Shown here one piece after another: positions 24,808-34,830 of a stretch of 64,000 nt of DNA (within the stretch, counting starts at the first letter, position 1; each line of letters begins with the position of its first letter). Below the pieces are notes generated by a model that saw only the letters and a program-made list of their open reading frames with translations, searched no databases and had not been told where the DNA came from. The stretch is from Flavicella sediminum (GTDB taxonomy: Bacteria; Bacteroidota; Bacteroidia; Flavobacteriales; Flavobacteriaceae): positions 62,001-126,000 of the forward strand of contig NZ_VDET01000036.1 of the NCBI RefSeq assembly GCF_006381105.1, given 5' to 3'. A program made the translations under genes and the position numbers.

Positions 24808-27378
24808 ATGAAGTTAATTTCAGCTATCACCTTATTATTGTTAATCTCTTGCGGATCAAATCCACAAGCCACAAAAGATGACATTACACAAAACCCAATT
24901 AATAGCTCATCAAAAAAGTACAACGAATTTTTCACCCCAGAAATGGAAATAGCGGTAGAGAAAGTTCTTAAGGGAATGACATTGGATGAAAAACTTACCA
25001 TGTTGCAAGGTGATATTGACGGTCAAGCACCACCTAGTAGAGGTTCAGCAGCTGTAAAACGTTTAGGTGTCGGTGCCATGATTTTTTATAATGGTCCTAG
25101 AGGACTACAAACGTCATATAAAAGCACCCTTTTTCCAACAGGTATTGCGCAAGCTGCAAGTTTTAAACCTACCCTAGTAAAAGAAATTGGTGCTGCAATT
25201 TCTTCAGAGTTATTAGAGGCCGGATGGGATATTCTAGAAGCACCTTCCATCAATATTATTAGAGACCCTTTGAATGGACGAAATTTTGAATATTATACCG
25301 AAGATCCTTATTTAAATGCAAAAGTAACAAGTGCATTTATTATAGGAGGACAAGGTGCAGGTGCATTAAACTCTGCAAAGCATTTTATAGGAAATAATAA
25401 AGAACAAAATAGAGGTCAAGTAAATGCGGTTATTGATGAAAGGGCTATGCATGAAATTTACTTACCCGCATTTAAAGCAGCTTGTGAAGTTGGAGTATTG
25501 AGTATAATGACCGGAGCAAATAGAGTGAATGGCCCTCATGCTTCTGACAACCCGGATATAATCAATATATTGAAAGAAGAATGGAATTGGCCTGGCTTTT
25601 TATATACCGATTGGAACGGAGTGCAAACATCAAAGCAAGCTTTTGAAGCTGGGCTAGACTTATCTATGCCAGGAAAAGTTAAATCTCCATTTTCAGTTAA
25701 CAAAATAAAACCTATAGCGAAAGCAAGTAAAACTAATTTACTAGCATTAGATGATAAGGTGAGACGTTTATTACGTGGTAATTATTTTGCAGGAAAACTA
25801 CCTGGATCTCCAGCGAAACCATCAGTAATTGTTGATTATGATAAACACCATCAATTAGCATTTGATGCAGCATTGGCGAGTATGGTATTGGTTAAAAATA
25901 ATAAGAACCTATTACCTATATCCAGTAAAGTAAACAAGATAGCTGTACTAGGACCTATGGCGAATAAAAAATTCTTTAAAGAATCTGGAGGAAGTTCAGG
26001 TGTTAGAGGAGTAATGTATGAAATATCAGCGCTACAAGGTCTTAAAAAAAGATTTGGAGATAAAGTTACGAATGTACCTTTTTCAATCAATGAATTATAC
26101 AAAAAAATTGCAGCTCCTAACGTATTTCATATTGATAAAACTGGTAATAAAAAAGAAGGATTCTTAGCTACTTACTCAGGTAAACACCCTAATACTGATA
26201 AAAAAAATATCGTATACCATAGTACTCCCGATATTAATTTTAATTGGGAAATGGCTTCACCGGACCGTGATGAATTAAGCTCTGATAGATATATTGCAGA
26301 ATTTACTGGTACACTGGTTCCTCCAACATCTGGAAATTATACCATTAGAATAAAAGGGAGTCAGAAAGTAACACTTGAGCTAGATGATAAATTGGTTTCT
26401 AACAAAATGTTTATTCAAAGATTTCGTGAGTCTACTATGAAATTAGAAGGCGGAAAAAAGTACAAAATCAAACTTACGTTCCGTAAAGCTCGTGGTGATG
26501 GAAATATTCAATTATCTTGGATAACTCCAAATTCTGAGCAACAATTAAATAACAAACTTGACAGATCCGTGGAAGCAGCTCGTAATGCAGAATTTGTTGT
26601 TTTAGCTGTAGGTTTAGATCATAATACCGAATCTGAGGGTATGGATAGATTAAGTATGGGACTTCAAGACTATCAAGATAAATTGATAGAGCGCGTAATT
26701 GCTGTAAATCCTAATACTGCCATAATACTATACGGAGGAACACCTATGTCTATGCCTTGGTTTGATAAAGCTCCTGCCCTAGTACTACCTTGGTATGCAG
26801 GTATTGAAAATGGTAATGCATTGGCTTCTTTATTAGCTGGAGACAATGATTTTGGGGGAAGAATGCCGATAACTTTTCCGAAAAAATATGAAGACTCACC
26901 GGCAGCACCTTTTCGCCAAAACTCAGCTAAAAATGATACTATAGAACATAATGAAGGGGTTTTTGTTGGTTATCGTTGGTATGATAGCAATAAAATAGCC
27001 CCATTAATTCCTTTTGGGAAAGGATTGAGTTATTCAACTTATTCTTATGGCAAACCAACTATAAAAAAAGATGGAGAAAATGTTACTGTATCACTTTCTG
27101 TAAAAAACACAGGAGATGTTGAAGGAATAGATGTTGTACAATTATACATACATGATCAACAATCTAGTTTCCCTAGACCTTTAAAAGAATTAAAAGGATT
27201 CAAAAGCATCAAATTAGCAGCAGGAGAAACCAAAGAAGTTTCATTCCAACTTAATGAAAGTTCATTTTCTTATTACAACCCCGACACTCATAAATGGTGG
27301 TTAGAACCAGGTAAATTCGATATATTAATTGGCCAATCTTCTGATAATATTTTGAGAAAAGTATCAATTAGACGTTAG
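24808..27378 (+). CDS. GH3 glycoside hydrolase with inserted PA14 domain, lipoprotein
   Basis: 856 residues with a lipobox (LLLISC, Cys15). The first GH3 domain has GMTLDEKLTMLQGD and EAPSINIIRDPLNGRNFEYYTEDP, the conserved KHF (SAKHFIGNNKEQNR), and the nucleophile Asp268 in YTDWNGV. The second alpha/beta domain follows at ~350-430 and continues after a PA14 domain at roughly 445-585 (NWEMASPDRDELSSDRYIAEF, IQLSWITP). The fibronectin-like C-terminal domain has VSLSVKNTGDVEG. PA14-containing GH3 enzymes are usually beta-glucosidases or beta-xylosidases, and PA14 shapes the substrate pocket. Last gene of the 18642 operon, with a strong hairpin behind it. The exact sugar is unknown. Confidence 0.93.
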   Translation: MKLISAITLLLLISCGSNPQATKDDITQNPINSSSKKYNEFFTPEMEIAVEKVLKGMTLDEKLTMLQGDIDGQAPPSRGSAAVKRLGVGAMIFYNGPRGLQTSYKSTLFPTGIAQAASFKPTLVKEIGAAISSELLEAGWDILEAPSINIIRDPLNGRNFEYYTEDPYLNAKVTSAFIIGGQGAGALNSAKHFIGNNKEQNRGQVNAVIDERAMHEIYLPAFKAACEVGVLSIMTGANRVNGPHASDNPDIINILKEEWNWPGFLYTDWNGVQTSKQAFEAGLDLSMPGKVKSPFSVNKIKPIAKASKTNLLALDDKVRRLLRGNYFAGKLPGSPAKPSVIVDYDKHHQLAFDAALASMVLVKNNKNLLPISSKVNKIAVLGPMANKKFFKESGGSSGVRGVMYEISALQGLKKRFGDKVTNVPFSINELYKKIAAPNVFHIDKTGNKKEGFLATYSGKHPNTDKKNIVYHSTPDINFNWEMASPDRDELSSDRYIAEFTGTLVPPTSGNYTIRIKGSQKVTLELDDKLVSNKMFIQRFRESTMKLEGGKKYKIKLTFRKARGDGNIQLSWITPNSEQQLNNKLDRSVEAARNAEFVVLAVGLDHNTESEGMDRLSMGLQDYQDKLIERVIAVNPNTAIILYGGTPMSMPWFDKAPALVLPWYAGIENGNALASLLAGDNDFGGRMPITFPKKYEDSPAAPFRQNSAKNDTIEHNEGVFVGYRWYDSNKIAPLIPFGKGLSYSTYSYGKPTIKKDGENVTVSLSVKNTGDVEGIDVVQLYIHDQQSSFPRPLKELKGFKSIKLAAGETKEVSFQLNESSFSYYNPDTHKWWLEPGKFDILIGQSSDNILRKVSIRR

Positions 27379-27400
27379 TAAAACATAGAAAAAAAGTACT

Positions 27401-27448
27401 AAATAGTTATTTACATATCCCCTAATAAAAACATGTAAATAACTATTT
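27401..27448 (+). terminator. Terminator of the 18642-27378 operon
   Basis: The arms 27401-27416 (AAATAGTTATTTACAT) and 27433-27448 are complementary over 16 bp with a 16-base loop, and TTGTTGTTTT follows on the plus strand. Confidence 0.7.
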
Positions 27449-27656
27449 TGTTGTTTTATAATAATCTTATATAGAAACAACTCCTAAATATTTCAATCTT
27501 TTTAAATCCACAAATAAAAGTTTGAACTGTCAATATTCTTGAGATTATTTAGTTAAATAAAATTCCAACATTCAAATAATTAACAATAATACATATACAT
27601 TATTAGAATACTATTTATTTAAACATAAAAACCACTAAAACCATATAAAAACGGAG

Positions 27657-27700
27657 CAGATGTAACAGGATGCAATTGTCACAGTTTTTCACAAACTTTG
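27657..27700 (+). promoter_or_regulatory. Locus promoter motif, site 6 (G8-protein operon)
   Basis: CAGA at 27657-27660, CAGGATG (GGATG at 27668-27672) with a 9-base period, 20 bases, -7 box AAACTTTG at 27693-27700. The start codon is 48 bases downstream. Confidence 0.85.
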
Positions 27701-27747
27701 ATACAAATTAAATATTTTTTATAGCCACTTTAAAAAAATCAATATTT

Positions 27748-30700
27748 ATGAAAAAAATACTCCTTTTCATTTTCCTTTTATCTATAAATTTCATTTCAGT
27801 TTCGTATTCACATTACGAAGGAAAGAATGAGGTCATTAATCCCAATGATCATTACTCTATAAATGCACTAGCATCTATCACTGCAATCTCAAATGGTGAA
27901 TGGAATAATAATTCTACATGGAGTTCTAATTCCATTCCTACAAACCTTGATGATGTTATCATTCCGAATGGAATTAGAGTTACACTATCAGGTACAATGA
28001 CAGCTAGAAGTATAAGTGTTTTTGGAATTTTAAGTCCTTTTAGTCTAACCACAAATTTCGAGTTAACAACCAAGGGTGTGATGATACAAAATGGTGGATT
28101 AATGCAAATTGGTAGTACAGCGTCTCCCTATTCGGCAAATGGTATTATTACACTTACAGGGTCAAACCCTTCGGAGGTATTAATGGGAAGCTCTGTAATG
28201 GGTTCCAAATTAATTGGGGTCATGTCAAATGGACGATTAGAACTTCATGGTATTGCAAAAAAAAGTTGGACACAATTGAACGCTACCGCATTAGCAGGGG
28301 CTAATAACATTACTTTAAAAGAAACTATTGATTGGGAAATTGGTGATGAAATTGTTATTGCATCAACAGACTTTGACCCACATCAAGCGGAAAAAAGAAA
28401 AATCACTTCAATAACAGGTAATATTTTAGGACTAGATGCTCCATTAAACTATATGCATTGGGGTGTTGAACAAACGTATAACAATGGTACCAAAGACCTT
28501 ATTTTAGACGAAAGAGCTGAAGTCGGTTTATTAACACATAATTTAAAAATACAAGGAGACATTTCAAGTGAATCAAACGGTTTTGGTGGGCATATTATGT
28601 CTATGTCCGGCTCTATTTCAAAAGCTTCAAATATTGAATTGTATAGAATGGGACAAAAATCTCAACTCGGTAAGTATCCTTGGCACTGGCATTTATTAGG
28701 AAATGCCAATGGACAATACATTAAAAACTCAGGTATTCACACCTCATACAATAGAGTTATTACTGTTCATGGAACAAACAATACAGTGGTAGAAGGTAAT
28801 GTTGGTTTTGATTTTCTGGGACATGGATATTTTTTAGAGGACGGAGATGAAACTGGTAATTTATTTAAAAACAACTTGGGTGTTTTATGTAAAAGACCCA
28901 AAGATGGAGAGGAAACTACACCTAATGATATTGGTATTGGTGCCGACAGAGGTGTCCCTGAAGAGGCATTTCCATCAACATTTTGGATTACAAACCCCAA
29001 CAATGACTTTATAGGAAATGTTGCTGCCGGTTCAGATGGTTCAGGATTTTGGCATCTCGTTTTAATAGAGCCAATAAATGAATCTGGTTCAAGCTATGAA
29101 CCAGGAATTCAACCTATGGGAGTTTTTGATGATAACAAAGCTCATTCAAACTTATTTAATTGGGGTATCGATAGTGGAGTAGATAAAACTACGGAAGAAC
29201 TGACAAATGGACATTACAGACCACAAAATGCCAATGGAAGTCAATTCATTCCAACCATTAATCGATTTACAGGTTATAAATCAGTTGATAGAAATGTTTG
29301 GATTAGAGCCAATAAAATGGATTTTTATGATTGTAAATTTGCAGATAATGGACGTTCTGATTTTTTCTCATATACACAAACTTTATTCAATTCATTAGTT
29401 GTTGGTAAATCTGACAATATTGGTACGCCTACATCTGCAAGTGAGATTGAAGCAGGCAGAACATTGCCCTATCCTGATAGAGGAGCAAAAGTTTTTAGCA
29501 ATGGTTTTAGAGGACATAGTATTTACGACGGTCCTTCTGGAATTGTAGATACACATTTTGCAGGTTTCGATTCTAACGGAGCTAATGCTTTTTGTTTCCA
29601 AACCAATGGAGCTTCACGAAAATCGACCAATCATTTTGCCAGAGGAATTACTTATGACGCTGCTATACCGGAAGCTAATAAATTTGATTTCACCAATACT
29701 TCTTATGTAAGCTATATGTATTTAAGTGGTATTATTGACGAAGATGGAAGTCTTACAGGACATGCTGGTAGCCGAGTATCTCCTATTATTTCATCGCATC
29801 CTAACGGGCGAAACTTATTTGAAAAAGGTGCCAACGTACAACAAACTGATATTATTGAAAAACCAGAATGGGGTGCTTGGATTACTTCAGTAAAAGAATA
29901 TAATTATTTTAGAAATATTGATTTTACGGATAAAGCAAATGGTGCTTTTACACCACGTTATTTTATTACAGAATATCCTGATAAAACCACTCATGCTGTT
30001 TTTAATGTACAGACACAGCAAATATATTTTGATGGTCCTGTTATTACAAACGATTTAGAGTACACTTATTATCTTCAATACCATAAACTCTCTAAATACA
30101 TGGTAGGCGTTTTAGACGGTTGTAAAACAAATTCTGAAAACATGATTGTTGCGTATTCAAACATTCCAGGCATAGCATATGGTGGAAATGCTACAAGAGT
30201 TACAAGTATGGCACAACTAAAATCAAGTACTAACCAAGCCTATTTTATAAAAGATAACACCTTTTATTTTAAATTTATTAGTACAGGAATACAAAGTAAT
30301 CATCTACAAAGACAGTTTGGACAAGACTTCAGGTTTAGAAATAGTGCGACTATTTGTAATGCCGGAAATTGCAATGATGATTCAGAATGGGGAGATATTT
30401 TAGATGATGTTACCTTAATAGATTATAGCATTCGATCTATGGATTTAGGATCTATTGACACTAATGACGATTCTAGAGATAGCGCAACTACAACAGATGG
30501 CTTGACCGTTCCCTCTTTTACTTATGCAAATACCAAAGTAAATTTTACTATTGAAAACAATGGTAATGGTCAAGCTGGTTATACCGATTATGTAATTAAT
30601 TTAGCTTCTAGACAAGTTTGGGAATATTTCAATACGTTGAATATTAATTATACCGGACCTGATGTAGAAGTATTAATTGAAGATACCGAAGGTGCAACAT

Positions 30701-31716
30701 TAAGTTTAGGAACTTATGCGTCTTCGGACATCGAAAACATTCGTATTGGTCAAGACTCTGAATTTGATAAATTTACAAAAGTTAAAAAATTAATATTACG
30801 TTTTCACGAATCTCATATAGGAGATATTCATAGTACATCTTCTGCAAATGTTCAGATCAATTACATAAAATTAGGTCTTGATATTCCAGAAAATTATAGT
30901 GTATCATCAACATCCACAATTCAAGATTCTGATGGAGATGGAATTTTAGATGCCGATGAAATAAGCCTTTGTAGAGATTCTAATTCCGCTTCAGATTTTG
31001 CTTTAGAATTTAATAGTGACAGTACGATTTTTGATGGATTTACACAAAAAAATGCAGATGGTAGTATTACAGAAGAATTAGGAGTATTAAAGGGAACCTC
31101 CTCGTCTAGCAGTGGTGATGTTCAAATTATAAAAAATGGTTTCTTAGACATGTTAGGTTCAGACATTAGTACACTTAGTATCAGACTTAAAGCTAATACA
31201 GCCAGCAGCAGAGTACAATTTTTTTGGCAAAATGAAAATAGTGGTCCTGCTTCAACAAGAACAGTTTTCAAAAATTACACGGGCAATGGTAATTTCCAAA
31301 CTCTTTCTTTTGATATGACTTCGAATAGCGAATGGCAAGGACAAAAAATTAAAGGTTTTAGAATAGATCCTATTTCTAATACCAATGTTTCTTTTGAAAT
31401 TGATTGGATTCGTGCGAACAATGCCATTGACCCTACACTACCATGCGCTGATTTAGCTGTTGAAAAAATTGCCCCAAAGAATGCGATAAAACTATATCCT
31501 AATCCTATTAAACCTAACCAAATAATAAATGTTATTGGTATAGAAAACTATAATAATATTAAGATTATGGTTTACAATATTACTGGAAAAGAAGTGCCTT
31601 CAGAAATCATAGGAAACACAATAAAACTTCATAAAACTTCATCCGGAATTTATTTTATAAAATTCTTCCTAGAAGATAAAAATCAAATCATTACAAAGAA
31701 ATTATTTGTAAAATAA
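27748..31716 (+). CDS. Secreted G8-domain / right-handed beta-helix protein with T9SS sorting domain (CEMIP-like)
   Basis: 1322 residues with a signal peptide ending VSYS. G8 domain at ~42-170 (GEWNNNSTWSSNSIPTNLDD, then GRLELHGIAKKSWTQL). A long parallel beta-helix follows, with the histidine-rich core LGKYPWHWHLLG (His313, His315), NRVITVHGTNNTVVEGN and LGHGYFLEDGDE. This G8 plus beta-helix arrangement is known from animal CEMIP/TMEM2, which depolymerise hyaluronan. Later come a calcium-binding DSDGDGILDADE loop (~1070), a beta-sandwich (~1090-1230) that may be a carbohydrate-binding module, and a T9SS sorting domain (KLYPNPI ... ITKKLFVK). It is a good candidate for a surface or secreted endo-acting depolymerase; this is inference. 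Its stop codon overlaps the start of its paralogue. Confidence 0.85.
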   Translation: MKKILLFIFLLSINFISVSYSHYEGKNEVINPNDHYSINALASITAISNGEWNNNSTWSSNSIPTNLDDVIIPNGIRVTLSGTMTARSISVFGILSPFSLTTNFELTTKGVMIQNGGLMQIGSTASPYSANGIITLTGSNPSEVLMGSSVMGSKLIGVMSNGRLELHGIAKKSWTQLNATALAGANNITLKETIDWEIGDEIVIASTDFDPHQAEKRKITSITGNILGLDAPLNYMHWGVEQTYNNGTKDLILDERAEVGLLTHNLKIQGDISSESNGFGGHIMSMSGSISKASNIELYRMGQKSQLGKYPWHWHLLGNANGQYIKNSGIHTSYNRVITVHGTNNTVVEGNVGFDFLGHGYFLEDGDETGNLFKNNLGVLCKRPKDGEETTPNDIGIGADRGVPEEAFPSTFWITNPNNDFIGNVAAGSDGSGFWHLVLIEPINESGSSYEPGIQPMGVFDDNKAHSNLFNWGIDSGVDKTTEELTNGHYRPQNANGSQFIPTINRFTGYKSVDRNVWIRANKMDFYDCKFADNGRSDFFSYTQTLFNSLVVGKSDNIGTPTSASEIEAGRTLPYPDRGAKVFSNGFRGHSIYDGPSGIVDTHFAGFDSNGANAFCFQTNGASRKSTNHFARGITYDAAIPEANKFDFTNTSYVSYMYLSGIIDEDGSLTGHAGSRVSPIISSHPNGRNLFEKGANVQQTDIIEKPEWGAWITSVKEYNYFRNIDFTDKANGAFTPRYFITEYPDKTTHAVFNVQTQQIYFDGPVITNDLEYTYYLQYHKLSKYMVGVLDGCKTNSENMIVAYSNIPGIAYGGNATRVTSMAQLKSSTNQAYFIKDNTFYFKFISTGIQSNHLQRQFGQDFRFRNSATICNAGNCNDDSEWGDILDDVTLIDYSIRSMDLGSIDTNDDSRDSATTTDGLTVPSFTYANTKVNFTIENNGNGQAGYTDYVINLASRQVWEYFNTLNINYTGPDVEVLIEDTEGATLSLGTYASSDIENIRIGQDSEFDKFTKVKKLILRFHESHIGDIHSTSSANVQINYIKLGLDIPENYSVSSTSTIQDSDGDGILDADEISLCRDSNSASDFALEFNSDSTIFDGFTQKNADGSITEELGVLKGTSSSSSGDVQIIKNGFLDMLGSDISTLSIRLKANTASSRVQFFWQNENSGPASTRTVFKNYTGNGNFQTLSFDMTSNSEWQGQKIKGFRIDPISNTNVSFEIDWIRANNAIDPTLPCADLAVEKIAPKNAIKLYPNPIKPNQIINVIGIENYNNIKIMVYNITGKEVPSEIIGNTIKLHKTSSGIYFIKFFLEDKNQIITKKLFVK

Positions 31717-34700
31717 TGAGAAACACGCGAGTGAAAAATAAAAATAGATTAATCAATTTTATGAAAAACAGCTTATTGAATCAGAAATACTTAGTTCTAC
31801 TTCTCTTACTTGTATCAGGAGTATTATTGCATGCTAACAACAAGGATTCAGATAGCTATATCACATCTAGCAAATCAAGAAAAACAAATAGCATCAGGTT
31901 TTCTTCAAAACCTGATGCTATATTGTCTACTATAACGTCTATCCCCTATAGCGGGAATGTTAGCCTACCAGTAGGTAGTAATATTACAGGGCTTCATAAA
32001 TGGTCATCTATAAACAGTTGGGTTGGAAACTTAAAGCCAACAAATACAGATGATGTTTTTATAGATGAAAATTCTGTGTTGGTATTAGATGAAAACATCA
32101 GTGTAAAATCTATTACCGTTGCTGGAAAATTAATTGTCGATCTTTCAAAAGACATTCGCATTTCCACAGAATTTATTTTCGTAAAAGGAGCACAAGCCTA
32201 CTTTGAATGGGGAACAGAAACGGAACCCTATTTAAAAAATGGAGTCATAACTTTGATTGGTACGGATACTGAGAAAAAAATTCCCAATACAAACGTCTCA
32301 ACAAAATCAATTGTTGTTATGGACAATGGAGTTCTTGAACTACATGGTGAAAAAAAATTATCTTGGACAAAACTAAGTGCCAATGCAATAAAAAATAGAA
32401 ATGTTATAAGCTTGGTAGACCCTGCTACAAATTGGAAGGTTGGAGATTCTATAATTATTCTATCTTCTCGAATTAATATGAATCAAGCGGAAGTAAAAAC
32501 TATAAAAAGCATTTCGAATAATAAAAAAACAATTAGATTAGATTCGGTATTACAATATCCACATATCGGTACAGCTCATTCTTATACTAGTCCATCAAAC
32601 AAAACATGGAATGCTGATATTAGAGCAGAGGTAGGATTGTTATCAAAAAGCATAAAAATCCAAGGAGATTCTGATTCAGAAGATTTACAATATGGTGGCC
32701 ACATTATGGTTCATTTCAATGGTATTGCTCATGTTGAAGATATAGAGTTGCATAAAATGGGGCAAAAAAAGGTACTTGGTAGATACCCTTTCCATTGGCA
32801 TTTAGTAGAAGAAAGAGGTGCTGGGCAATATTTAAAAAACACGAGTATTTATAGAAGCTATAACCGTGCAATTACAATTCATGGAACAGAGTCTACATTA
32901 GTTGAGGGTAATTTCTGTGTGGACCATCTAGGTCATGGTTTATTTATGGAAGATGGAGGCGAACGTTTTAATATTATTAGAAATAATGTAGTAGCCGTTA
33001 CAAGAAAGCCAGACGAGGGAGACGAATTAACACCTTCTGACAATCAATTCAGCACCCCACAAAATGCTTCGCCATCTAGTTATTGGCTTACAAACCCAAA
33101 CAATATTGTTACAAACAATATAGCAGGAGGTTCAGATGGTACCGGTTTTTGGTTTATTTTTCCAGATAAGCCCATTCAACAGTCTTCAGGTGTAGACAGA
33201 CTAAAAAATTTAAATCCGAGAGGAGATAAATTAGGTGAATTTTCAGGAAATACAGCCCATAGTAATAAAAATGGCTTTGATATATTTGATATTCTAAGAG
33301 AAGATCATTCCATAGGAGCCAATGCAAGTTGGAACAGAACAGAAAAACGCTATTTAGACAACAATACTTGGTATGCAAATGAAATTGGCGTGTATGGTGG
33401 TATTGGTGGTGGCGTCCCTACTAGAAACGTTATTTTTAGAAATAATGTGTTTGTTGACAACGAAATTCATTTAATGCATGCGAATTATACAGATCATCTC
33501 AACTGTATATTTATTGCAAAATCAGGTGAAAGTGTATTTAATGGAGAACGTGTTTTAATGAAAGCATACGACGGAGCGTTTTCTATAACTAACTCTTATT
33601 TAGTAGGTTGGAATCAGCCAGAAACAAAATACGCAGCATCAATTGGAGGCTCTAAAAAGCATCCAAATTATGTGGTATCAGGTATTGAGAAAGATTTTAC
33701 GGGACCTCCCAATTTTAATCTTCCAAATTATGACAGGTTGCAGAATGGCCCTGCAGGTGCCAATAGTACATCACATGTTCGAGTATGGATCTTTGCTATA
33801 TGGGACAAAGATGGTTCTTTAACTGGTGTACCAGGTGGAGGAACTATAATATCTAATCACAATATGCTCCGTGATGGTACAGAAAAACCTTTTGAAAATT
33901 GGCGGAATACCTACTTCACAAAAAAACGTATTGGACATCTTAATTTCCCAATAATTAGCGGTAATGAAAATGACCCTAATGCTCCTAGAATGACTTTTAC
34001 AAGAACTAAAGCAGGAACATCTAAAGCAGGGCATTATCATTCTAATGGTTTTTATAATATTCCTCAAACGGCTGTCATTTTAAATGATGATTTTCTCTAC
34101 ACGATTCAATTTGAAAATCTACCTGATAGCAGAAAACTTACATTAAGATTGGAAGACACTTACAAAGATGGTGACCATATAATCATTAGAATGAAGAATT
34201 TTGCGAAACTTGCAGGGATTACTACAGAAGAAAACTATCCTGTAGCTACAACCTTAACAGCTTTAGAAAACTCAAGCGAAACAACAGTTGCCAAACTAGG
34301 AAACCATTTTTACGTAAAGTTCTTTGGTACAAAACTAGGAGTTTCTGTTATTAATTTTAAATGGAATATACAACCTGCGGGTTGGCCCGTATTAGATACC
34401 GATAATGATGGTGTTACAGATAGAGATGAAACTTTTGCAGGAACCGAGTATATAGGTTTAGGTCCACTATATGAAAATGAACCACTGTTAAATATTCAAT
34501 CTGTACAAGTAAACAATAGTATAACTTTATACCCTAATCCTATCAACTCTAACCAAATAATAAATATTGTCGGTTTAGAAAGCTACAATGATGTTAAGGT
34601 TATGGTATATAATATTACTGGAAAAGAAGTGCATTCAGAAATCATAGGAAACACAATAAAACTTCATCATATTTCAACAGGAATTTATTTTATAAAATTC

Positions 34701-34751
34701 TTTATTGAAGATAAAAAACAAATTCTTACGAAGAAATTATTTGTGAAATAA
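31716..34751 (+). CDS. Secreted G8-domain / right-handed beta-helix protein with T9SS sorting domain, paralogue
   Basis: 1011 residues from the ATG that overlaps the previous stop (TAATG). The in-frame ATG at 31761 gives a more standard signal peptide (MKNSLLNQKYLVLLLLL...LHA). G8 domain at ~95-225 (HKWSSINSWVGNLKPTNTDD, GVLELHGEKKLSWTKL). The beta-helix carries the same core as its neighbour: LGRYPFHWHLVE (His360 and His362 from the first ATG), NRAITIHGTESTLVEGN and LGHGLFMEDGGE. Near the end are a DTDNDGVTDRDE calcium-loop and a T9SS sorting domain nearly identical in DNA to that of the upstream gene. It lacks the extra beta-sandwich of the larger paralogue. A 15-bp inverted repeat lies inside the coding region at 31888-31921. 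Role as above: candidate depolymerase. Confidence 0.85.
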   Translation: MRNTRVKNKNRLINFMKNSLLNQKYLVLLLLLVSGVLLHANNKDSDSYITSSKSRKTNSIRFSSKPDAILSTITSIPYSGNVSLPVGSNITGLHKWSSINSWVGNLKPTNTDDVFIDENSVLVLDENISVKSITVAGKLIVDLSKDIRISTEFIFVKGAQAYFEWGTETEPYLKNGVITLIGTDTEKKIPNTNVSTKSIVVMDNGVLELHGEKKLSWTKLSANAIKNRNVISLVDPATNWKVGDSIIILSSRINMNQAEVKTIKSISNNKKTIRLDSVLQYPHIGTAHSYTSPSNKTWNADIRAEVGLLSKSIKIQGDSDSEDLQYGGHIMVHFNGIAHVEDIELHKMGQKKVLGRYPFHWHLVEERGAGQYLKNTSIYRSYNRAITIHGTESTLVEGNFCVDHLGHGLFMEDGGERFNIIRNNVVAVTRKPDEGDELTPSDNQFSTPQNASPSSYWLTNPNNIVTNNIAGGSDGTGFWFIFPDKPIQQSSGVDRLKNLNPRGDKLGEFSGNTAHSNKNGFDIFDILREDHSIGANASWNRTEKRYLDNNTWYANEIGVYGGIGGGVPTRNVIFRNNVFVDNEIHLMHANYTDHLNCIFIAKSGESVFNGERVLMKAYDGAFSITNSYLVGWNQPETKYAASIGGSKKHPNYVVSGIEKDFTGPPNFNLPNYDRLQNGPAGANSTSHVRVWIFAIWDKDGSLTGVPGGGTIISNHNMLRDGTEKPFENWRNTYFTKKRIGHLNFPIISGNENDPNAPRMTFTRTKAGTSKAGHYHSNGFYNIPQTAVILNDDFLYTIQFENLPDSRKLTLRLEDTYKDGDHIIIRMKNFAKLAGITTEENYPVATTLTALENSSETTVAKLGNHFYVKFFGTKLGVSVINFKWNIQPAGWPVLDTDNDGVTDRDETFAGTEYIGLGPLYENEPLLNIQSVQVNNSITLYPNPINSNQIINIVGLESYNDVKVMVYNITGKEVHSEIIGNTIKLHHISTGIYFIKFFIEDKKQILTKKLFVK
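31888..31921 (+). repeat. Perfect inverted repeat (15-bp arms, 4-base loop) inside a coding sequence
   Basis: ATAGCATCAGGTTTT, loop CTTC, then the exact complement. It lies 172 bases into the second G8 gene, between the signal peptide and the G8 domain. As RNA it would form a very stable hairpin, and no T-run follows. Confidence 0.8.
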
Positions 34752-34770
34752 TGATAGACAACAAAATTAA

Positions 34771-34824
34771 GGTTCTTAGTACAATGATAAATAAGCAACT
34801 CTTTTTATCATTATACTAAGAACC
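34771..34824 (+). terminator. Long inverted repeat directly in front of the DUF1080 gene (terminator or RNA element)
   Basis: Arms 34771-34791 and 34804-34824 are 21 bases each with one mismatch and a 12-base loop. No T-run follows on the plus strand. The right arm ends 6 bases before the ATG at 34831, so the hairpin would cover the ribosome-binding region of that gene. It lies 20 bases after the stop of the second G8 gene. Confidence 0.65.
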
Positions 34825-34830
34825 ATTTAG

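Larger units (their letters stand above)
27379..27747. other. Intergenic region, 369 bp
   Basis: It contains the terminator of the preceding operon (27401-27448) and locus promoter motif site 6 (27657-27700). The ~200 bases between are very AT-rich, with no gene or repeat that I recognise. Confidence 0.6.
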
